NCBI RefSeq assembly: GCF_012027615.1
Contig: NZ_SNUT01000004.1
Coordinates: forward strand, 62,001-126,000
Source: Thermococcus sp. 21S7
GTDB lineage: Archaea; Methanobacteriota_B; Thermococci; Thermococcales; Thermococcaceae
DNA length: 64,000 nucleotides
Direction: 5' to 3'
The position numbers were made by a program, and so were the translations under genes. Below the pieces are notes generated by a model. That model did not search any database and was not told the DNA's origin. It worked only from the letters and a program-made list of their open reading frames with translations. Positions 45,115 to 55,586 of this stretch are shown here, one piece after another. The stretch's first letter is position 1. Each line of letters begins with the position of its first letter.

Positions 45115-45498
45115 TCACCACTTCCCAAGTTCGTAGTTGAAGTCCTCAACTTCCTCCATGCTCGACTGGACGCCGTAGAGGCGCCAGGCGTCTGAAACTT
45201 TCCTCTTGAACGGCAGCGGCCTGAGCTGTGAAGCCTTTTCCGCGGTGTAAGCGAGAACCGCGGCCGTTATGACTGCGAGGTCCCTTGGCGGTATGGCGGG
45301 CTTTTTCTCCCCGCCCTCTACCTCCGAAGGCTGAACCGGGGCTGGGGAGGGAGCTCCGCCCTCCTTTTCCACCAGCCTCCTCTCGGTCCAGCCAACCGCG
45401 TAGAGAACGACCGCCAGTATGCTGAGCACCATGAAGACTATGGTGACTCCCAGCACCGTCAGGTTCAGGCCCTCCATGAACTCGCTCATCACGACCAT
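45115..45498 (-). CDS. Delta subunit (OadG-like) of methylmalonyl-CoA decarboxylase
   Basis: 127 residues; ATG 45498 with GAGGTG upstream. One N-terminal membrane helix (LTVLGVTIVFMVLSILAVVL) followed by a Pro-rich linker and a C-terminal segment (RPLPFKRKVSDAWRLYGVQS), the layout of OadG-type subunits that hold the soluble and membrane parts together. It lies between mmdA and the biotin carrier gene. Confidence 0.88.
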   Translation of the reverse strand: MVVMSEFMEGLNLTVLGVTIVFMVLSILAVVLYAVGWTERRLVEKEGGAPSPAPVQPSEVEGGEKKPAIPPRDLAVITAAVLAYTAEKASQLRPLPFKRKVSDAWRLYGVQSSMEEVEDFNYELGKW

Positions 45499-45507
45499 GC
45501 TAACACC

Positions 45508-47076
45508 TCACAGCGGTATGTTGCCGTGCTTCTTCGGCGGCAGCTTAACGCGCTTGCTCTCAAGGGCTTCGAGCGCGAGGATTATCTTCGCCCTCGTCTC
45601 GGCCGGGTCGATGACGTCGTCTATGTAGCCCCTCGCGGCGGCGACGTACGGGTTGGCGAAGCGCTCCCTGTACTCCGCTATCTTCTGCTGGCGAACCTCC
45701 TCCGGGTTCTCTGCTTGGGCGATCTCTTTCCTGAAGATGATGTTGGCCGCTCCCTCCGGCCCCATGACCGCTATCTCCGCCGTCGGCCAGGCGAAGACGA
45801 AGTCCGCGCCGAGGTGTTTGCTTCCCATGGCGAGGTACGCTCCACCGTAGGCCTTTCTAAGGATTATCGTGACGAGCGGAACGGTTGCCTCGGAGTAGGC
45901 GTAGAGGACCTTTGCGCCGTGCCTTATGATTCCGCCGTACTCCTGCTGGGTTCCCGGAAGGTAGCCCGGAACGTCAACGAGGGTGACTATCGGGATGTTG
46001 AAGGCGTCGCAGGTTCTAACGAAGCGAGCTATCTTGTCGGAGCTGTCGATGTCGAGAACGCCGGCGAAGTGTACCGGATTGTTGGCGACTATACCGACGG
46101 TCTGGCCGTTCATCCTTCCGAAGCCAACCACAGCGTTCGGGGCGAAGTACGGGAGTATTTCGAGGAAGTCCGGGTTGCCGTTCTCATCCCTGTCCACTAT
46201 CTCGTAGATGACCCCCCTCACGTCGTAGCCCTTGTTCGGGTCGTCGGGAACTACCTCGTAGAGCCTCTCGGTCTTCCTGAAGGGCAGGTCGTTCGTCTTG
46301 ACGCGCGGCGGCTTCTCCATGTTGTTGGAGGGCAGGTAGCTCACGAGGCGCCTTATGAGCGCCAGAACCTCCTCGTCGCTCTTGCCGACCAGATGGGCCT
46401 GTCCTGCGCGCTGGGCGTGAACCATGGCACCGCCGAGCTGGGTCGGCGTGACCTCGACGCCGGTAACGGCTTTAACGACCTGCGGCCCGGTGATGAACAT
46501 GAAGCTCGCCGGGTTGTCCACCATGAGGATGAAGTCTCCTATCGCCGGGCTGTAAACCGCTCCGCCGGCGCAGGGCCCCATTATCGCGGTTATCTGCGGA
46601 ACGACGCCGCTGAGAATCGTGTTCATCTTGAAAATCTCGCCGTAGCCCTTGAGCGAGTCAACGCCCTCCTGGATTCTCGCTCCACCGGAGTCGTTGAGGC
46701 CTATCACGGGCGCTCCCGCTTCGAGGGCAAGCTCCATGACGCGCTTTATCTTGGCAGCGTGCATCTCACCGAGGGAACCGCCCATGACCGTGAAGTCCTG
46801 GGCGAAAACGAAGACGAGCCTCCCATCGATGGTACCGTAGCCGGTGATGACGCCGTCCGCGGGCAGTTCCTTTTTGTCCATGCCGAACTCGGTTCCGCGG
46901 TGCCTGACGAACGCGCCTATCTCGACGAAGCTTCCGGGATCGAGGAGCTTCTCAATTCTCTCGCGTGCGGTTAGCTTCCCTTTAGCGTGCTGTTTCTCGA
47001 CGGCCTTTTCGCCGCCCATCTCAAGAATCTTTCTTTTTCTCTCATACAGGTCGTTAACCTTCTCTTCCATGCCCAT
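45508..47076 (-). CDS. mmdA: Methylmalonyl-CoA decarboxylase alpha (carboxyltransferase) subunit
   Basis: 522 residues; ATG 47076 after GGGGGAG. The two crotonase-like halves of acyl-CoA carboxyltransferases are clear: GLNDSGGARIQEGVDSLKGY, then AVYSPAIGDFILMV in the first, and VTLVDVPGYLPGTQQEYGGI, then AYGGAYLAMGSKHLGAD in the second. It transfers the carboxyl of methylmalonyl-CoA to biotin. Promoter TATA-like TTTTAAAC (minus, about 47123-47130). Confidence 0.95.
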   Translation of the reverse strand: MGMEEKVNDLYERKRKILEMGGEKAVEKQHAKGKLTARERIEKLLDPGSFVEIGAFVRHRGTEFGMDKKELPADGVITGYGTIDGRLVFVFAQDFTVMGGSLGEMHAAKIKRVMELALEAGAPVIGLNDSGGARIQEGVDSLKGYGEIFKMNTILSGVVPQITAIMGPCAGGAVYSPAIGDFILMVDNPASFMFITGPQVVKAVTGVEVTPTQLGGAMVHAQRAGQAHLVGKSDEEVLALIRRLVSYLPSNNMEKPPRVKTNDLPFRKTERLYEVVPDDPNKGYDVRGVIYEIVDRDENGNPDFLEILPYFAPNAVVGFGRMNGQTVGIVANNPVHFAGVLDIDSSDKIARFVRTCDAFNIPIVTLVDVPGYLPGTQQEYGGIIRHGAKVLYAYSEATVPLVTIILRKAYGGAYLAMGSKHLGADFVFAWPTAEIAVMGPEGAANIIFRKEIAQAENPEEVRQQKIAEYRERFANPYVAAARGYIDDVIDPAETRAKIILALEALESKRVKLPPKKHGNIPL

Positions 47077-47206
47077 GATGACTCCCCCTGACTGCCGAGA
47101 GTGTCGCCTACTTGTAGTTTGTAAAGTTTAAAAGAGTTTTCAAAGCCGTTAGGCCTTCCAAAGAAAAAATGTGTACAATCGTACAACGATTGGATGAAAA
47201 ATGGAT

Positions 47207-47638
47207 TCAGAGGTGCTGAATCGGTGTCTCGGCACCACAGGCTTCACACTTGAGGAAGTGGAAGCGTCCGCGCTTGATGATCTTCGTATCCGGACTTCCG
47301 CAAACGGGGCAGATGACGTAGTCCTTGAGGTACTTCTTCATCTTGTTGCCTATCAGGTACGGTGTGAAGCGTCCCTGCAGGACGACGCGCCTTCCCTCAA
47401 GCGTTCCGGCCGTTGCCACCTCGCGCAGGATGAACTTGAGCAGGTGGTTCGGGTCGCGGTTCATGGCCTCGGCTATGTCCACGAAGTTCTCGATTATAGT
47501 CCTGTTTCCAGCTATCGTGACGACCGCGGCCGGAACCTCGAAACGGGAAGTGTGATGCTTGACGTTCTCGGGAAGCTCCTCGTAAGCCTTATCGAGCAGA
47601 CCCTCGAAATCGTAAAAGTCAACCTTCCTCTCGCTCAC
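47207..47638 (-). CDS. Translation initiation factor aIF2 beta
   Basis: The GTG at 47638 is the likely start ([20 protein letters not shown]), with GGAGGTGA 5 nt upstream; the frame opens at 47653. 143 residues. The conserved core [20 protein letters not shown] is followed by a C-terminal C4 zinc finger CPVCGSPDT...CEACGA. It helps bring Met-tRNAi to the small subunit. It follows MCM on the same strand. Confidence 0.96.
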   Translation of the reverse strand: MSERKVDFYDFEGLLDKAYEELPENVKHHTSRFEVPAAVVTIAGNRTIIENFVDIAEAMNRDPNHLLKFILREVATAGTLEGRRVVLQGRFTPYLIGNKMKKYLKDYVICPVCGSPDTKIIKRGRFHFLKCEACGAETPIQHL

Positions 47639-47707
47639 TTTCCTCACCTCCATCTTAACTATCGGGAGACGTTTATAACCTTTTGGAGTGGGGAAAAAGG
47701 GTGGGAA

Positions 47708-50700
47708 TCAGAGCACGCGGTAGAAGCCCGCGCGCGGCTCGTATATCCTGGCATCGCGCTTGAGGTCGTTGATGAGCTTCTTTATCTCGTTCTCCGAGCC
47801 GAGACCTGCCTGCTTCGCCGCCTCGATTATCCTGTCCTCCGGGGCTCCGAACTCTCCCTCGCTCTCCAGGCTCTTTATGATGTCAACCATCCTGTCGATC
47901 TTGTTTATCTTCTTGGAGCTCTTGCCGACCTCCAGTATCGAGACGTCCAGCGTTCCCTCCTCGTCAACGGCTATCTTTCTTATCATGTCCTCGATTATCG
48001 CTATCGCCGCCCTCGCGTCCTCTCTGGTGACGGTTTCACTGAGGCGCATCCTGGCGTGGGCCTCGCTGAGCCTTATCAGCGCTTCCAGCTGTCTGGCCGT
48101 TATCGGAATCGGCTGTACGCCGTCGTCCTCGCCCGGCCTCTTAAAGCCCTTCCTCATCCTGACGTAGTAGCGCTTTATCTCCTCCATCGCCTCCCTGCTC
48201 AGAACGGGGTGAACGTTCTTCCTCGCGTAGGCTATGTACTTCTTGAGAAGGTCGTAGGGTATCTTGGGGGTTACGGCCTCCGCCTCGCCGCGGCGCACCT
48301 TGAGGATGTGCTCCGCTATGCTCGCGTCAACCTTCTCGTCCGGTTCGTCGAGGAGCAGGAAGATGAGGTCGAAACGGCTGAGCAGGGTCGGTGGGAGGTC
48401 GAGCTGCTCCGGTAGGGATTTATGGCGGTTGAAACGGCCGTATTTTGGATTCGCAGCCGCTATAACCGTCGTCCTCGCGTTCAGGGTTGCCGTTATGCCC
48501 GCCTTGGAGATGCTTATCGTGTTGTGAAGAACCAGTCCGTGGGAGACGAAGAGGTGGTACGGCTCAACCGTTACATCGTAGACCCACTCCCAGCGGTCGT
48601 TGGGGACTTCCTCGACCTTTATGACCCTGAGGAAGTTAATGTTCCCGTTCCAGTATGCCATGAACCTCCTGAGGTATTTCTCCGCATTGAATAGAACGTC
48701 CTCGATGACCCTCTTCGCTGCGGAGAGTGCCCACGGCTCCCCGCTCTCAGCCTTCCTGCGAAGGTGTTCGGGCGTCATTCCGCTGCTCTCATAAATCCTG
48801 CGCCCTGGTATCAGGCCAAGGGCCTCACCGAGATTTTCATTCGCGAGATGCCTGATGGCCTCCATCCGCTCCGTGACCCTTTCGAGGTAGGAGCGCACGA
48901 TGCCCTCGGGAACGAGCGAACGGGCCAGCTTCTGTCTCTCACTGGGGAGCTGCCTTACGCCAAGGATTTTTGCGGCCGCTTTGAGATGCGCGACAATGTC
49001 CCTTGGAAATGTCCTCTCGGCAGCCTCAACCAGATACCTCCCGGTAAGGCGCTTCACCCTTGCAACCTTTCCTGTGGAGTAGAGGTAGTCTGCCCTCGCC
49101 TCGGCGTCCCCGCGGTTTTTAAACTCGTTACCCTCGACGGGGGAAAGCTCCATGGGGTAGCTCGCAACACCAATAACGACATCGCCCCGCATGACCTCTC
49201 CTGCTGGCTTCTCCGTTATCTCTCCATTCTCCCACACCATAATCGGATGCTCCGGAGTTACGGTTATCTCCCTGCCGTTCGAGAACCTCAGCCGTATGAA
49301 CCTGTCCGGCGCCCTGTGCCTGCTCACGCGGTCGGCCTTGACCTTTACGATTTCCTTCCGCTCAATGTCGTAGGCCAAGAGCTTGATGTCCTCAACGGGC
49401 AGTATCTCGGTGTCATTCCCGATTATCACTTTATCGCGGTTGGCCTCGATGAGCGAATCGACCAGCTCGCCTATCTTCACCTTCCTGCCGTTGGCGAGGA
49501 GGAGCTCGAAGTCGTGGTGGTAGCTCTGCTGTTCCAGCGCCTCGTGAATTGCACTCCTGTCCCTGTCGCTCATCTTGTCGAACTCGTCGATGCAGTTGTG
49601 AACGATGATTCCCTCAGCCAAAAAGTTGTGCTCACCGGGCACGTAGAGGTCGTAAACGTAGCCCTCGTAGGGAACGCGCTCGATGGAGACGATTTCATCC
49701 GGACGAGGATTGAAGTTTTTATCGAGCCCGATGACGCTCTCGCCAACATTAAACCTCTCCGCCTCCTTCCACTCAAGGGTCTGACCGTCTATGAGGAGAT
49801 GATCAGGGGTTAGGGTTACCTCGTTGCCCGAGCGGAACTTCAGCCTGAGTAGCTCGCCCTTCCAGGGCTTCCTGCGGATTATCGTGGCTTTAGAGGTCTT
49901 CGTCCTTATGCTTCCGAGATCGAGGGCCGTAACTTCCATCTCCTTCTCCTGAATGTCCACGATTTGATCGTCGGAGAGTGCCTTGTAGGACTTCTCAAGC
50001 TCAAAGAGGTCTTCGATTCTCCGGTATTTTCCATCGACGAGAACCCTTGAATCTGGGTGCAGGCAGGCAAAGCCGCCATCTGCTAACACAAGGACACCAG
50101 CTTCCAGAACCCACGAGCCTGTGAACTCGTCGCGGACTGCGGCGGCCGTCAAACCGGCTGCGGAGCTACTCTTACCACTCGTATAAATCGCCCTCGGCGC
50201 CAGATTGGCAACGTAGCGGAGGAGCTGGCTCTTCGCAACACCGGGGTCTCCAACCAGTAAAACGTGGCTCTCTCCCCTGAGCTTCGTTCCGTCGGGGAGA
50301 ACCCTCTGCACGCCGCCGAACAGCGCCAGGGCTATTCCCTTCTTAACGGTCTTGTGACCCCATATCGCTGGAGCGATTGAATCAACGATAGCATCGACGA
50401 TGTCCTTCCTCTTCGCCAGCTCGCGAATCTTCTGCTCGTCCTCCGGCGAGATTTCAAGCTCTTCAATCTCCTTGCTGAGCTGTTCGATGTGGTTGACCTC
50501 CAGAACCTTCTTGAAAATCGGCCTCTTGTCCTTCTGCTCCAGGATGACGCGCAGGATTCCCGTGGCCAGAACCCTATCGCCCGGCAGTGCCGTGTCCACC
50601 ATGTCATCGAGGAGGATTGCATCGACAAAGCGCGGCATCTGGCCGCCCTTCAGGCTCTCGGGCCTGTCCTGTAATCTAAAGCTCTGGAAGTTTATGAAGC

Positions 50701-51235
50701 GGCTCTTCTCGACGTCGAGGTCGACGTTTCTGGAGCCGCAGGCGTCGCACTTGGCAGGTTTGACGAGGTTCTCGTAGGGCCTCTGAAGGCGAATCATCTC
50801 GTTTCCACAGTCCTTGCAGACGAAGACCGCCTTCTGGACGAAGGGCTTCACCTCGCTGACGCGCGTGATTATACCCTCCACCTGGATGAGCCTGTTTATG
50901 TGCTCGCTCCCCAGTTCCTTGACGAGGAGAGTCCTCGGAAGGTTGTAGAACCTCGCGTGAACCTTGAACTCCTCCTCCTTGAGGAGGGGCGGCTCGCGGA
51001 GAACTATTTGAATGGCATCCTCCGCGGCGAGTATGCTCTCCTCGGGGTTTTCAAGGAGCTCTCCAGCAAGCTCCGGGTCGAAGGAGTTGAGGTGCGTCCA
51101 GTCTATCGCCAGCGAGCGCTTTGGGGTAACAGTGAGCAAATCCTTGAGCTTGTTCAGGTAGACTTCGTTTCCGCTGTCGTCCACGTACTCCCTCAGAAAG
51201 CGCGCGTACCTCTCTATCATGTCCTCCCTGTCCAT
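47708..51235 (-). CDS. mcm: MCM replicative helicase with two inteins
   Basis: ATG 51235, overlapping the GINS51 stop by 1 nt (TGATG). The precursor has 1175 residues; without inteins of 157 and 335 it is 683, normal for archaeal MCM. Features: N-terminal OB and zinc domain (CKDCGNEM...CDACGS), Walker A LLVGDPGVAKSQLLR, Walker B LVLADGGFACIDEFDKM (split by intein 1 before Cys), presensor hairpin EALEQQTISISKAGI (split by intein 2), sensor 1 TVIAAANPKYG, the arginine finger in LLSRFDL and a winged-helix C-terminus. It is the hexameric helicase that unwinds DNA with GINS and GAN. Both splicing events are needed to restore the ATPase site. Confidence 0.97.
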   Translation of the reverse strand: MDREDMIERYARFLREYVDDSGNEVYLNKLKDLLTVTPKRSLAIDWTHLNSFDPELAGELLENPEESILAAEDAIQIVLREPPLLKEEEFKVHARFYNLPRTLLVKELGSEHINRLIQVEGIITRVSEVKPFVQKAVFVCKDCGNEMIRLQRPYENLVKPAKCDACGSRNVDLDVEKSRFINFQSFRLQDRPESLKGGQMPRFVDAILLDDMVDTALPGDRVLATGILRVILEQKDKRPIFKKVLEVNHIEQLSKEIEELEISPEDEQKIRELAKRKDIVDAIVDSIAPAIWGHKTVKKGIALALFGGVQRVLPDGTKLRGESHVLLVGDPGVAKSQLLRYVANLAPRAIYTSGKSSSAAGLTAAAVRDEFTGSWVLEAGVLVLADGGFACLHPDSRVLVDGKYRRIEDLFELEKSYKALSDDQIVDIQEKEMEVTALDLGSIRTKTSKATIIRRKPWKGELLRLKFRSGNEVTLTPDHLLIDGQTLEWKEAERFNVGESVIGLDKNFNPRPDEIVSIERVPYEGYVYDLYVPGEHNFLAEGIIVHNCIDEFDKMSDRDRSAIHEALEQQSYHHDFELLLANGRKVKIGELVDSLIEANRDKVIIGNDTEILPVEDIKLLAYDIERKEIVKVKADRVSRHRAPDRFIRLRFSNGREITVTPEHPIMVWENGEITEKPAGEVMRGDVVIGVASYPMELSPVEGNEFKNRGDAEARADYLYSTGKVARVKRLTGRYLVEAAERTFPRDIVAHLKAAAKILGVRQLPSERQKLARSLVPEGIVRSYLERVTERMEAIRHLANENLGEALGLIPGRRIYESSGMTPEHLRRKAESGEPWALSAAKRVIEDVLFNAEKYLRRFMAYWNGNINFLRVIKVEEVPNDRWEWVYDVTVEPYHLFVSHGLVLHNTISISKAGITATLNARTTVIAAANPKYGRFNRHKSLPEQLDLPPTLLSRFDLIFLLLDEPDEKVDASIAEHILKVRRGEAEAVTPKIPYDLLKKYIAYARKNVHPVLSREAMEEIKRYYVRMRKGFKRPGEDDGVQPIPITARQLEALIRLSEAHARMRLSETVTREDARAAIAIIEDMIRKIAVDEEGTLDVSILEVGKSSKKINKIDRMVDIIKSLESEGEFGAPEDRIIEAAKQAGLGSENEIKKLINDLKRDARIYEPRAGFYRVL
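48521..49525 (-). other. MCM intein 2, 335 residues, no recognisable endonuclease motif
   Basis: Inserted between EALEQQ and TISISK. It begins with Ser (SYHHDFELLLANGRKVKIGE) and ends LVLHN before Thr. Block B TVTPEHPIMVW and block F VYDVTVEPYHLFVSHGLVLHN are intact, so splicing looks possible. Between them lies a ~180-residue segment (RADYLYSTGKVARVKRLTGR and onward) that is helical and basic but has no LAGLIDADG, HNH or GIY-YIG motif that I can see. Confidence 0.9.
49595..50065 (-). other. MCM intein 1, 157-residue mini-intein
   Basis: Inserted in the Walker B region between GGFA and CIDEFDKM. It begins with Cys (CLHPDSRVLVDGKYRRIEDL) and ends GIIVHN before Cys. Blocks A, B (TLTPDHLLI), F and G are present without an endonuclease domain, so it is splice-only. 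It could not home on its own and is fixed in place by the cost of losing it imprecisely. Confidence 0.93.
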
Positions 51236-51729
51236 CACTCCTCACCCAGCCACTCGTTTCTGATCCTGGAAAGCTGGAGGTATATCCTCCTCTCCTCCGG
51301 CGATAGTCGTGAGAGGAGCTCCAGGCTGTTGGGCCTCAGCATAACCGCCTTCAGGATTTTGTTGAAGCGTATCGTCTTCAGGTGCTCCAGCTTCTTCTTC
51401 AGGTTTGCGAGCTTGGTCAGCTTGACGTTCAGGGTCTCTATACCCTCCCCGGCGTTCATCCTCACGTAGTTCTCCAGGTAATACATGTAGAACTCGGCCC
51501 TCTCGTACAGTCCGGGTGGAATGGGCATAAGGGGCTCGTTCTCACGCTCCTCTGCTATCGCGCGGTCTATCTCGCCTATTACCTTGTCGGTCTCGTCAAT
51601 AATCTCGACTACCCTGGCCTCCCAGAGTTCCTTCGCCTTCCAGTCCTCCAGGAGAACGACGTCACCGGCGCTCCAGTCCCCCAGAGGACGGAGGATTTTA
51701 ACCGCTATGACTGCTCTACCAGTGAACAT
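51235..51729 (-). CDS. GINS complex subunit Gins51 (Gins15)
   Basis: ATG 51729, with GGTGAT three nt upstream; the frame opens much farther upstream but is not coding there. 164 residues. MFTGRAVIAVKILRPLGDWS is an N-terminal beta domain, followed by a helical domain (YERAEFYMYYLENYVRMNA) and a conserved SRLSPEERRIYLQLSRIRNE end. It is part of the archaeal CMG-like helicase. Direct linkage to the MCM gene, with overlapping stop and start, is a strong functional sign. Confidence 0.88.
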   Translation of the reverse strand: MFTGRAVIAVKILRPLGDWSAGDVVLLEDWKAKELWEARVVEIIDETDKVIGEIDRAIAEERENEPLMPIPPGLYERAEFYMYYLENYVRMNAGEGIETLNVKLTKLANLKKKLEHLKTIRFNKILKAVMLRPNSLELLSRLSPEERRIYLQLSRIRNEWLGEE

Positions 51730-51873
51730 GACATCACCCTCTCGGATACACCAATTCCCGTAAATACCTAATAATTTTTGCCCTGATTTCCCATGAAAAA
51801 CTCTGAAATTTTCATATAATTTTCCACGGTTAATCCTATAAGCCTTGAGGGCATAATTCCCATGGGTGAGGGC

Positions 51874-52386
51874 ATGCTGATAGGAATAATGAGTGATACC
51901 CACGATAACCTGCCTGCCATTGCAAAGGCGGTCGAGCTGTTCAACGGGCGGAACGTTGAGCTGGTCATTCATGCGGGCGACTACGTTGCCCCTTTCGTTG
52001 CCAGGGAACTCAAGGAGCTCAGGGCGCCCCTTAAGGGCGTTTTCGGCAACAACGACGGCGAAAGGAAAGGCCTCTATGAGGCACTGGGCATCTACGACGA
52101 GATACTGGAGATCGAGGCCGACGGCATGAAGATGGCCGTGACACACGGCACCGATGAGCGCATCGTCCGCGCGCTTGCCAGGAGCAGACTCTACGACGTT
52201 GTCATAGTCGGCCACACCCACCGCTACGAGATACGCGAGGTGGGCAGGACGATCCTGGTGAATCCCGGCGAGGTCTGCGGCTACGTTACAGGAGTGAAGA
52301 GCGTCGCCCTGCTCGACACCAGGAAGAGGGAGGTGCGGATAGTCAACCTCGACACCGGAGAGCTCTTGGGGGCAATGAGTCTCTAA
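51874..52386 (+). CDS. YfcE/MJ0936-type metallophosphodiesterase
   Basis: ATG 51874 after GGTGAGGGC; 170 residues. The calcineurin-like metal motifs are complete: GIMSDTHDN, HAGDYVA, FGNNDGE, VTHGT and VGHTHR. It cleaves phosphodiester bonds; cyclic dinucleotide or other small-molecule substrates are unknown. Its stop lies within the 13-bp tandem repeat. Confidence 0.92.
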   Translation: MLIGIMSDTHDNLPAIAKAVELFNGRNVELVIHAGDYVAPFVARELKELRAPLKGVFGNNDGERKGLYEALGIYDEILEIEADGMKMAVTHGTDERIVRALARSRLYDVVIVGHTHRYEIREVGRTILVNPGEVCGYVTGVKSVALLDTRKREVRIVNLDTGELLGAMSL

Positions 52387-52430
52387 AGAGTGTCTCTAAC
52401 GAGCGTCTCTACAGAGGGTCTCTGAAGGCC
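52379..52430. repeat. Four-copy 13-bp tandem repeat across a stop codon
   Basis: GTCTCT begins at 52379, 52392, 52405 and 52418, a strict 13-nt period. The units are GTCTCTAAAGAGT, GTCTCTAACGAGC, GTCTCTACAGAGG and GTCTCTGAAGGCC. The first unit contains the last codons and stop of the phosphodiesterase gene. Each unit can form a small CTCT-NN-AGAG fold, so the array may act as a terminator-like or protein-binding element. Confidence 0.75.
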
Positions 52431-52487
52431 TCCCAACTTCCCGCGCTCCCGATTTTTCGACTATCAAATCAGCAGAAACGAACGGCG

Positions 52488-53316
52488 ATGGATATGGAGG
52501 ATATACTGATTCCGAAGGAAAGGCGCGATGCCGTCGTGCTGATAGGGGTCGACAAGGGAGAGAACGTGGAGTTCATCAAGGTCTACGCGGTCAGCGAGGG
52601 GAAGGCAAAGCAGACCCTTGAGGAGTTCTTCAGTGCCAAGGGTCTCTTCCCCGGCGACTATCGTCTCGTCAGCAGAGGAACTGAGGAAGTTGGCGGAAGA
52701 AAGGCGATAACCACGAAGAGCGAGGAAAAGCTGAGCTCATCCCTCGCCAGGCTGGGCCTCAGACTCCTCTCCAATGGTGTTCTCTACCTGGAGGGTGTTG
52801 AGAGGATCTACCAGTTTACACTCGTCAGTGAGGCCCTCTATCGGCGCATAACCTCTGAAAAAGGGGAAGATGTGCGGGAGGGGCCCGTTCCAGAGTTCGA
52901 GCCGCTGGACGTGCTCTCCCTCGGCGTCGATGTTCTCGTCGAGAACCTGAGGGGAATCGGGCTGGAGGAACTCCTCCCACCGAACGCGATTCTTCTGCGG
53001 GAGCCGCCGCTGAAGGAAGTCCGTGAACTGCTTGAAAAGGACCGGGATTTTTCCATCGTCGTGGAAACAAAGGATGCCGGGAAGTATTCCTCACTGGATT
53101 TTCCAGCCATCATCCGCCTCCCTCCCCTCACCGTGGAGGAGTTCGCGGCAGAGCTGTCCGAGAGACTGGGCTTCAAGGTTGAACCGGAGCGTTTCTTGGA
53201 CTACCCCCCGGAGAGACTGAACCTGAGAAACGTGGATGCTCTGGCTGGACTCGTCAGGGCTCTCTTGGTGCGGAAGCGGCTTTCTCTGGAGGAGGCCCTT
53301 TCCCTCGCTGTGAGGC

Positions 53317-53336
<20 letters not shown>
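52488..53336 (+). CDS. Hypothetical protein, possibly ATPase-lid-like C-terminus
   Basis: 282 residues from ATG 52488 (ATG 52494 also in frame; no strong ribosome site). I do not recognise it. The C-terminal part (DFPAIIRLPPLTVEEFAAEL, then SERLGFKVEPERF) reads like the lid and sensor region of AAA-type ATPases, but no Walker A is present. It has no membrane segments. It converges on the gene at 53317 with a 20-nt overlap. Confidence 0.6.
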
Positions 53337-55025
<1,689 letters not shown>

Positions 55026-55053
55026 TTTTTCTCTGCTTTTTTCATTCTGATTT
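55026..55053 (+). terminator. T-rich terminator after rtcA
   Basis: GTTTTTCTCTGCTTTTTTC follows the stop codon. Confidence 0.45.
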
Positions 55054-55172
55054 CTGCGCCCTTGGCGATGGTTTCTTGGAAGGACCTCCTTCTGGTGAGA
55101 ACTTCTTTGGAAGCATGTTTTGAGCAAAAATGTTAAGTGGACAATCTCCCACATTTTAACAAGGGTGAGAAG

Positions 55173-55586
55173 ATGGCCGTTCCGGAAGAGGTCGCTAAGC
55201 ATATTGAACTTGCAGAGGAGGAGCTGTCCTCCGCCCAGCTACTTCTCCGGAATGGAAGACTCAGGGACGCTATAAGCCGCGCCTACTATTCTATGTTTCA
55301 TGCGGCAAGAGCTCTGCTTCTAATGAAGGGGGTAAATCCCAAAAAGCATTCCGGCGTTGTGAGGATGTTTGGCCTTCACTTTGTGGATGATGGCTTCATT
55401 GAGAAGGTTTACGCCAAGTATTTAACGTCAGCGTTCACTTTAAGGTCACGAGCAGATTACGATGTTTATTACGCCCCCTCCACAGAGGAAGCCGAGAGCG
55501 TAGTCGAAAATGCCGAGCGTTTTCTTGAGAGGATAAAACGAGCATTGGAGGAGATTACCAATGGGAAAGAAAGCCTCAGCCCTTGA
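55173..55586 (+). CDS. HEPN-domain protein (HepT-like toxin candidate)
   Basis: ATG 55173 with GGTGAG upstream; 137 residues. Helical HEPN fold with LRDAISRAYYSMFHAARALLL, where Arg and His spaced by six residues (RAYYSMFH) fit the R-X4-6-H RNase motif. Immediately followed by an overlapping minimal nucleotidyltransferase gene, the HEPN/MNT toxin-antitoxin arrangement in which the MNT protein inactivates the HEPN RNase, often by AMPylation. Confidence 0.85.
   Translation: MAVPEEVAKHIELAEEELSSAQLLLRNGRLRDAISRAYYSMFHAARALLLMKGVNPKKHSGVVRMFGLHFVDDGFIEKVYAKYLTSAFTLRSRADYDVYYAPSTEEAESVVENAERFLERIKRALEEITNGKESLSP

Noticed and set aside
45526-46974. 482-codon plus-strand ORF opposite mmdA
   Set aside because: Arg, Glu and Val rich shadow of the GC-rich mmdA gene with no protein-like motif or ribosome site; mmdA itself has clear carboxyltransferase motifs.
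47201-49813. Long plus-strand ORFs (404 and 349 codons) opposite aIF2-beta and MCM
   Set aside because: Antisense shadows; the minus-strand genes have complete family motifs and the plus frames have none.
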